This document shows positions 40,863 through 46,294 of a stretch of DNA of 46,294 nt, one piece after another. The DNA is from Mycobacterium colombiense (GTDB lineage Bacteria; Actinomycetota; Actinomycetes; Mycobacteriales; Mycobacteriaceae). The notes under the pieces are model-generated. The model ran no database searches. It worked only from the letters and a program-made list of their open reading frames with translations, and had not been told where the DNA came from. The stretch is taken from NCBI RefSeq assembly GCF_001672755.1, contig NZ_LZKI01000145.1, positions 1 through 46,294 of the forward strand, given 5' to 3'. Numbering within the stretch: the stretch's first letter is position 1; every line of letters starts with the position of its first letter. Made by a program: the position numbers and the translations under genes.

Positions 40863-42185
40863 TCAGGCCGGGGCAAAACCGTAAACCTGGCCGTCGCTGG
40901 TGGCGGCCACCACCCGGCGATCGGTGCCGATTGACACCCCGACCGGATACCCGGTCGCCGCCGGCATCGGGTAGCTGCCCAGCGTGCGGCCGCTGCCCGG
41001 ATCGAAGATCACTAGCGACATGCCGGGGGCGCCGTTGGCCGGGGGGCCGCTGGCCACCGTATAGCCGACGCCGCTGCCGGCCAGACTCGACGTCGACAGG
41101 GGCAGGACGTCGTCGCGGCGCCACACCTGATCGGCGTGATCGCCGGCGTCCTTGAACGCCGCCAGCTTCGTGTCGGGGCCGCCGCCGGCGACGATCAGCC
41201 CCTGCGGGGTGACCGCGGGCGGCGTCTGCGCCAAGAAGCCCAGCGGCACCGACCATTTCACCTTGGCGTCGGTGGCGTGCAGTGCCCACAGTCGCTGGTC
41301 GCGGCCGTTGACGTAGACGGTCGACCCGTCGGCTGACAGCACGGGGCTGGCGATGACACCGGCGCCCACGGCGTCGCTGGTCCATTCGCGGGTCAGCAGC
41401 GGCATCTGCCCCGGGTGGTACTTGAGCCCCACCAGGCCCGCGGCGGGAGCGCCGGGCTGCCAGACACCGAGCACCACCATCCCGTTGGCCGCCGAGAAGG
41501 CGGGCGCGGCCGCGACGGGGCAGCCCTGGCGGGCAGGCGCGCAGTCGGTCAGCCCGCGCGCGGCGTCGGTGGGGTCGACGCCATCGACCAGGTCGAGCGG
41601 GCTGCCCGACACCTGGCCGCGGTGGGAGTCGAAGACCAGCACCTGGCCCAGGTGCGTGGCCACCAGGAGCGCGCCTTGCCCGACGAATCGCGGCGTGGTG
41701 GGCATGCCGATCACCGGCTGGCGCCACCGCGTCCACTGGGTCACCGGGAAGGACAGGAGCGCTCCGGGCTGGCCGACGTAGAGGTTGTCGAATCCGTCGA
41801 GCAGCGGGCCGCCGAAGCCGCCGCCCTGGGCCAGACGCACGCACCAGCGCTGCCGCCCGTTGTTGTTGTTCTCCCATTCCATCAGCGAGCAGCCCGCCGA
41901 GGTTTGGGCGTTGAGGGCCAGATAACCCCGCGCGCTCAGCGCCGGTCCGGCGGCCAGGCTTCCCTTGACCGACCGGGTCCACTGCAGCGAGAGCTTGGCG
42001 GCCCCGTCGGTGCCGGTGTAGCTGCTGTTGGCGGCGTCGGCGTACTGGGCCGGCCAGCCCTGCGCGGCCGAGGCGTCGACCCAGGAGTCGGTGTTGCCGC
42101 AGGCGCCGGCCCCGATGGTGATGACCGCCGCCAACACAACGGATGACGAACGCCGGAGCCCACTGACGATGTGTCGGGCAAGCAC
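40863..42185 (-). CDS. Beta-propeller (PQQ-repeat-like) exported protein (Rv3035-like)
   Basis: 440 aa from GTG 42185 (GGGAAAA upstream). The signal SGLRRSSSVVLAAVITIGAGACG suggests a lipoprotein, though the lipobox (AGAC) is atypical. The body has repeated PQQ/YVTN-like blades: PVLSADGSTVYVNGRDQRLWALHATDAKVKWSVPLG, PPAVTPQGLIVAGG, VGVSIGTDRRVVAATSDGQVYGF. Such propellers bind partners or sugars at the cell envelope, and no catalytic site is evident. It is divergent from the acyltransferase gene. Confidence 0.87.
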   Translation of the reverse strand: MLARHIVSGLRRSSSVVLAAVITIGAGACGNTDSWVDASAAQGWPAQYADAANSSYTGTDGAAKLSLQWTRSVKGSLAAGPALSARGYLALNAQTSAGCSLMEWENNNNGRQRWCVRLAQGGGFGGPLLDGFDNLYVGQPGALLSFPVTQWTRWRQPVIGMPTTPRFVGQGALLVATHLGQVLVFDSHRGQVSGSPLDLVDGVDPTDAARGLTDCAPARQGCPVAAAPAFSAANGMVVLGVWQPGAPAAGLVGLKYHPGQMPLLTREWTSDAVGAGVIASPVLSADGSTVYVNGRDQRLWALHATDAKVKWSVPLGFLAQTPPAVTPQGLIVAGGGPDTKLAAFKDAGDHADQVWRRDDVLPLSTSSLAGSGVGYTVASGPPANGAPGMSLVIFDPGSGRTLGSYPMPAATGYPVGVSIGTDRRVVAATSDGQVYGFAPA

Positions 42186-42321
42186 CTTCGGTTTTCCCAA
42201 TCCTTTTCGCGTGGCGGGCCGCGCGCGGGCGGACCCGGCCGTTGGGCGGCAATCGAGTACAGGTGAGGGTAACCCGTGGCGGTTCGCGGGCTTACGATCG
42301 ACCGAGTTAGGCTGTCCGGCC

Positions 42322-43059
42322 ATGACGAGCATGTGGGGTGCACCGGTCCATCGCCGTTGGCGTGGATCGAACCTGCGGGACCCGCGCCAGGCCAAGTTCC
42401 TCACGCTGGCCTCGCTGAAATGGGTGCTGCGCAACCGCGCTTACACCCCGTGGTACCTGGTGCGCTATTGGCGGCTGCTGAAGTTCAAGCTGGCCAACCC
42501 GCACATCATCACCCGCGGCATGGTGTTCCTCGGCAAGGGCGTGGAGATCCACGCGACGCCCGAGCTGGCGCAGCTCGAGATCGGCCGGTGGGTGCACATC
42601 GGCGACAAGAACACCATCCGCGCGCATGAAGGCTCGCTGCGGTTCGGCGACAAGGTGGTGCTGGGTCGCGACAACGTCATCAACGCCTACCTCGATATCG
42701 AGCTCGGCGATTCGGTGTTGATGGCCGACTGGTGCTACGTCTGCGATTTCGACCACCGCATGGACAACATCGACCTGCCGATCAAGGACCAGGGCATCGT
42801 CAAGTCCCCGGTGCGGATCGGTCCGGACACCTGGGTGGGCGTGAAGGTGTCGGTGCTGCGGGGCACGTCCGTCGGACGCGGTTGCGTGCTGGGGTCTCAC
42901 GCGGTGGTCCGCGGGGTGATCCCGGACTTTTCGATCGCGGTCGGCGCACCGGCCAAGGTGGTCAAGAACCGCCAGCTCGCCTGGGAGAGCTCGGCGGCGC
43001 AGCGCGCCGAACTGGCGGCCGCGCTGGCCGACATCGAACGCAAGAAGGCCGCGCACTAG
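42322..43059 (+). CDS. Left-handed beta-helix acyltransferase (Rv3034c-like)
   Basis: 245 aa from ATG 42322. Hexapeptide-repeat region (about 75-220): LEIGRWVHIGDKNTIRAHEG, LRFGDKVVLGRDNVINAY, VRIGPDTWVGVKVSVLRGTSVGRGCVLGSHAVVRG, ending VGAPAKVVKNRQ, the usual hallmark of acetyltransferases of the LbH family. The catalytic His is likely in DFDHRMDN. TAGGCT (42309-42314) is 7 nt before the ATG, so it is leaderless. The sugar or lipid acceptor is unknown. Confidence 0.9.
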   Translation: MTSMWGAPVHRRWRGSNLRDPRQAKFLTLASLKWVLRNRAYTPWYLVRYWRLLKFKLANPHIITRGMVFLGKGVEIHATPELAQLEIGRWVHIGDKNTIRAHEGSLRFGDKVVLGRDNVINAYLDIELGDSVLMADWCYVCDFDHRMDNIDLPIKDQGIVKSPVRIGPDTWVGVKVSVLRGTSVGRGCVLGSHAVVRGVIPDFSIAVGAPAKVVKNRQLAWESSAAQRAELAAALADIERKKAAH

Positions 43060-43154
43060 CCGGCCGCTTGCGGTTGCTCGTCGACTGGCCAGGGGCCACC
43101 AATGGTCACTCGTGCCACAGCAGTAACGTCTACGCACCATCTACCACTTTTCGG

Positions 43155-43180
43155 ATCCGCTAGCGCGGGCGCTAGCGGAT
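43155..43180. terminator. Perfect 12-bp palindromic hairpin between convergent genes
   Basis: ATCCGCTAGCGC (43155-43166), GG, GCGCTAGCGGAT (43169-43180). It lies between the ends of the acyltransferase (43059) and photolyase (43245) genes, so it could terminate both. No T-run adjoins. Confidence 0.55.
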
Positions 43181-43244
43181 TGCAGAGGGCGTAGATCAGT
43201 TCGCGGTACCGGCAGCGGCACCGAACTGGCTCCGAGCATCGCTG

Positions 43245-44573
43245 TCAGATGCTCTGATAACGCCGCAGCGCCTCGGTGCGCTCGGCGGCGTGGTCGACGA
43301 TGGGCGCCGGATAGCCGTCCGGACGCTCACCCTTGCGTAGGTGCGCGTCGTCGGCCGAGCGGAGTTCGGGTACCCAGCGCCGGACGTAATCGCCGGACGG
43401 GTCGAACTTCTCGCCCTGGGTGATCGGGTTGAACACCCGGAAGTAGGGTGCGGCATCGGTACCGCAACCCGCACACCACTGCCAGCCGTGCTGGTTGTTG
43501 GCCATGTCGCCGTCCACCAGCTGGTCCAGGAACCATTCGGCACCCCATTGCCACGGCAGGTGCAGGTCCTTGACCAGGAACGACGCCACGATCATCCGCA
43601 CCCGGTTGTGCATGAAGCCGGTCTCGCGCAGCTGACGCATGCCCGCGTCGACGAAGGGGAAACCGGTCTCGCCGGCTTTCCACGCCGCGAAACGGCGCTT
43701 GGCCTCGGCGCCGGTGTCGGTCTGGATTCCGTCGAAGTCGCTGTTCCAGTTGCGCCAGGCGCTGGCCGGCCAGTGGTGCAGTACGTCGGCGTAGAAGTCG
43801 CGAAAAGCCAACTCCCGCAGGAAGGCTTGCGCGCCGCTGCCGCGCAGGTCCAGGTCTGCGACCAGCGTGCGGGGATGAATGGTGCCGAACTTCAGGTGCG
43901 CCGACATGCGGCTGGTCCCCGTCAGGTCCGGCCTGTTTCGGTCCTCGGCGTAGCTCCGTAATCCCTTGTCCACGAAGGACTTCCACTGTTTGCGCGCCGC
44001 CGCCTCACCGGCTGCCACCTCGAGGACCGGGCCGGGATCGGGGATCTCGCATTGCTTGATCCGCAGCTGCGCCGGATCCAGCCAGCGTGCGGACTTCGCG
44101 CTCGACTTGGCCGGTTCGCGCCAACCGGTCTGTTGCCACTGACGCAGGAACGGGGTGAACACCTTATAGGGCGAGCCGTCCGGCTTGGTGACGCGGCCGG
44201 GTGAGACCAGATACGGCGACCCCGTCGCCACCAGCGGCACCGAACCCAGTGCCGCGCTGACCTTCTCGTCGCGGCGCTTACCGAACGGCGCGAAGTCCTC
44301 GGAGACGTGCACCGACGACGCATCGATTTCCTTGGCGATGCGCGGAATCTGCGTATGGGGCTGCCCGCGGGTGACGAGCAGCCGGCCGTCGAGATCGTCG
44401 CGCAGCCGCCGCAGCGAGTCACCCAGGTACTGCAGCCGGCGTTGTCCCGACGACTTTTCCAGGCGTGGATCGAGGACGAAGCAGGCGAGCACCTCGTCGT
44501 TCTCGGCCGCGGCCGTCAGCGCCGGATGGTCACGCAACCGCAGATCGCGGCGAAACCACAAGAGTGCAGGCAT
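43245..44573 (-). CDS. phr: Deoxyribodipyrimidine photolyase
   Basis: 442 aa. An N-terminal antenna domain (PALLWFRRDLRLRDHPAL) is followed by the FAD domain with LKFGTIHPRT, FRDFYADVL, GFPFVDAGMRQLRETGFMHNRVRMIVASFLVKDL and QWGAEWFLDQLVDGDMANNQHGWQW, all hallmarks of class I CPD photolyases; it is of normal length. It uses blue light to split UV-induced cyclobutane dimers. M. tuberculosis lacks a photolyase, so its presence fits an environmental or opportunistic species. It follows tspO by 3 nt and must be co-transcribed. Confidence 0.95.
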   Translation of the reverse strand: MPALLWFRRDLRLRDHPALTAAAENDEVLACFVLDPRLEKSSGQRRLQYLGDSLRRLRDDLDGRLLVTRGQPHTQIPRIAKEIDASSVHVSEDFAPFGKRRDEKVSAALGSVPLVATGSPYLVSPGRVTKPDGSPYKVFTPFLRQWQQTGWREPAKSSAKSARWLDPAQLRIKQCEIPDPGPVLEVAAGEAAARKQWKSFVDKGLRSYAEDRNRPDLTGTSRMSAHLKFGTIHPRTLVADLDLRGSGAQAFLRELAFRDFYADVLHHWPASAWRNWNSDFDGIQTDTGAEAKRRFAAWKAGETGFPFVDAGMRQLRETGFMHNRVRMIVASFLVKDLHLPWQWGAEWFLDQLVDGDMANNQHGWQWCAGCGTDAAPYFRVFNPITQGEKFDPSGDYVRRWVPELRSADDAHLRKGERPDGYPAPIVDHAAERTEALRRYQSI

Positions 44574-44576
44574 GGT

Positions 44577-45056
44577 CTAGCGATTCAGTCGCCAGATGTG
44601 GGCGGACAGGATCGTCGCGAAGCCACACCACAGCGGGTAGGGCAGCAACGCCAGCCCGCCGCGTGGCGTGGCCTGGGCCGTGCGCCTGACCAGATCGGCG
44701 CTGCTGGCCGTCAGCGCCGCGGCACCCACCGCGCTCGCGCCGAGTTTGTGGTACCCGAAGAACAGCCAACTCCATCCGGCATTCAGGAGCAGGTTGACCG
44801 CCAGCGCCACGGCGTAGTTGCGTGCCTTGTCGTGCTGCCCGGCCGCGCGAAACCGGTCGATGGCCACCGCCGACGTGCCCGCGATGTCAGCGTAGAGCGT
44901 CGTCCACACGGCGGGGAAGGCGGCGCGGGGCGGCTGGTAGGAGGGCTTGCGAAGCCGCGAGTACCACCGGGGAATGGCGTTGCTGCTGGCGATGCTTCCG
45001 GCACCGGCGGCAGCGGCGACGGCCAGGCCGGTCGCGGCCAGTATCGACCTGTTCAC
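44577..45056 (-). CDS. tspO: TspO/MBR family membrane protein
   Basis: 159 aa from GTG 45056, which overlaps the stop of the RND gene (GTGA). Five hydrophobic segments and the family signature WYSRLRKPSYQPPRAAFPAVWTTLYADIAGTSAVA (residues about 31-65), then LLLNAGWSWLFFGYHKL. TspO proteins bind porphyrins and cholesterol-like ligands and respond to light or oxygen stress in bacteria. Between a transporter and a photolyase gene, a light/porphyrin-stress operon is suggested (inference). Confidence 0.93.
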   Translation of the reverse strand: MNRSILAATGLAVAAAAGAGSIASSNAIPRWYSRLRKPSYQPPRAAFPAVWTTLYADIAGTSAVAIDRFRAAGQHDKARNYAVALAVNLLLNAGWSWLFFGYHKLGASAVGAAALTASSADLVRRTAQATPRGGLALLPYPLWCGFATILSAHIWRLNR

Positions 45057-46294
45057 GGTGTGCTCCGTTCTGGTTGTCTCCGGTCCGCTTGTTGCTCAAC
45101 GGCTTTGGTGTGGGCAGGGTTGGTCGGCCACCAGATCCGGTCGCCGATGAGGGCGAACAGGGCCGGGATGACCAGCGTGCGCACCACGAACGTGTCGAGC
45201 AGGATGCCCAGGCCGACGATGATGCCCAGCTGGGTCAGGACGATCAGCGGCAACACCCCGAGCACGCAGAACACGGCGGCCAAAACGATTCCCGCGCTGG
45301 TGATCACGCCTCCGGTGGCCGACACAGCACGCACCATCCCCTCGCGAGCACCGTGCTGCGCGGCTTCCTCGCGGGCCCGGGTGACCAAGAAGATCGTGTA
45401 GTCCACGCCGAGGGCCGCCAGGAACAGGAAGGCGAACAGCGGGGTGGTGTTGTCCAGTGCCGGGAAGCCGAGGACGTGCAGGCTCGCCCAGCCGCCCATG
45501 CCGAGCGCGGCCAGGGCGCCCAGAATCGTCGCGGCCAGCAGTGTCGGTGGCGCAAGGGCCGACCGCAGCAGCACGTAGAGGACGATCAGGATGACGGCCA
45601 GGATGGCCGGGATCAGCAGCACCCGGTCGTGCGTGGCCGCATCGCGAATGTCCAGGGCCTGTGCGTCGGCGCCGCCCACCAGCGCGTGCGGATCGGCGGC
45701 CCGCGTCGAATCCCGTAGCGCGGCAACGATGCCGAAGGCCCGCTGTGACGACGGCGGCGCGTCGATCACCACGGACCACTTCGTCAGCCCGGATCCGGAC
45801 CGGCCCGACTCGGTCGCCGAGACGACGCCGGCGGTGGACGTGATCGCCTGCTGCACGGGTGCGGCGTGATCGGTCGGGGTGACGACCACGGTGGGGTTGG
45901 CCAGCCCGGCCGGAAAGTGTTCGGCTACAACGGTGTAACCGGTTACCGAGTCCGCGCGGACCCGGAACTGCTCGGTCTGCGACAAACCGATCCGGGTTCC
46001 GAACAGGCCGGCGGCAAGGGCGGCCAACACGGCGATCGCGACCGCCGCGACCAGGGCCGGGCGCCCGCCCACCCATTCGGCGACGCGATGCCAGCTGCCG
46101 GAGTCCAGGGCTTCGTCGTCCCCGGCGTGCGGGATGAACGGCCAGAACAATCTCCGGCCGCAGACGGCCAGCAGCGGGGGCAGGATCACCAGCACCGAAA
46201 TCGCGGCAACCACAAGGCCGCACGCCGCCAGCGCGCCCAGGCTGCGGGTACTCGGGGTGGACGCGAACAGCAGGGTGAGCAGCGCCAGCACCAC
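45053..46294 (-). CDS. MmpL/RND-family transporter, C-terminal part (runs off window)
   Basis: 413 codons are visible and the N-terminal half lies beyond the window. It has the RND/MMPL fold: a membrane block (LVVAAISVLVILPPLLAV), WVGGRPALVAAVAIAVLAALAAG, a periplasmic loop (RVRADSVTGYTVVAEHFPAGLANPTVVV), then a C-terminal bundle. The segment TTPLFAFLFLAALGVDYTIFLVTRAREE contains the Asp-Tyr pair used for proton relay in MmpL proteins. It is of the shorter YdfJ-like type more than a full mycolate transporter, but this cannot be settled from half a protein. The GTGA overlap couples it to tspO. Confidence 0.88.
   Translation of the reverse strand: MVLALLTLLFASTPSTRSLGALAACGLVVAAISVLVILPPLLAVCGRRLFWPFIPHAGDDEALDSGSWHRVAEWVGGRPALVAAVAIAVLAALAAGLFGTRIGLSQTEQFRVRADSVTGYTVVAEHFPAGLANPTVVVTPTDHAAPVQQAITSTAGVVSATESGRSGSGLTKWSVVIDAPPSSQRAFGIVAALRDSTRAADPHALVGGADAQALDIRDAATHDRVLLIPAILAVILIVLYVLLRSALAPPTLLAATILGALAALGMGGWASLHVLGFPALDNTTPLFAFLFLAALGVDYTIFLVTRAREEAAQHGAREGMVRAVSATGGVITSAGIVLAAVFCVLGVLPLIVLTQLGIIVGLGILLDTFVVRTLVIPALFALIGDRIWWPTNPAHTKAVEQQADRRQPERSTP

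Overview
The window is GC-rich chromosomal DNA from a slow-growing mycobacterium, most like the M. avium complex. Several genes have the same deduced length as I remember for M. tuberculosis (FadE22 721 aa, Cyp136 492 aa, AdhC 346 aa, NrdF2 324 aa, EchA17 254 aa, TB22.2 227 aa). Their order, read in reverse, is that of Rv3063 to Rv3034c: cstA, ligB, fadE22, the double-GntR gene, cyp136, a TetR and an SDR, dinB2, nrdH-nrdI-nrdE, a Baeyer-Villiger monooxygenase, nrdF2, adhC, fecB, ctaD, serB2, an ABC ATPase, a NUDIX protein, echA17, two methyltransferases, TB22.2 and an acyltransferase. No tRNA, rRNA, CRISPR array, transposase or phage gene was seen. Homology to Rv genes is from memory; no search was run.

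This core is interrupted by genes I do not remember at these places in M. tuberculosis. (1) 263-1576: a GNAT acetyltransferase fused to an AAA+ ATPase. (2) 3233-3991: an SDR. (3) 6344-7937: a divergent DUF35 OB-fold / SCP-x-like thiolase pair beside fadE22. (4) 9558-12290: an anti-sigma-like MEDS-HATPase protein, two paralogous Gly-rich small lipoproteins, and a free-standing LeuA regulatory domain behind a leader-peptide attenuator. (5) 23713-26245: an SDR, two TetR regulators and a SRPBCC protein with clear palindromic operators. (6) 27628-28796: small ORFs and a DUF732 secreted protein between nrdF2 and a degenerate copy of the nrdF2 3' end. (7) 43245-46294: an RND transporter, TspO and a DNA photolyase in one operon.

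Regulatory signals are unusually legible. Both ribonucleotide reductase transcription units carry paired NrdR-like boxes 32 bp apart, with box 2 covering the -10. Three promoters match the SigF pattern (GGTTT, 16-17 nt, GGGTAT), next to the anti-sigma-like gene, a small lipoprotein and the DUF732 gene. TetR genes sit beside perfect inverted repeats. Several genes look leaderless, with a -10 hexamer 6-7 nt before the start codon.

A 45-bp REP-like element with inverted ends (GTGGCGA...TCGCCAC) recurs. One copy lies inside the 5' coding region of nrdI, in frame. Another abuts the stop codon of the TB22.2 gene. A related version makes a 57-bp tandem repeat (VNTR-like) between fecB and ctaD. The strongest leads for something undescribed are the in-frame nrdI insertion, the GNAT-AAA+ fusion, the attenuator in front of the LeuA-domain protein, the SigF-linked lipoprotein cluster and the nrdF2-tail duplication.
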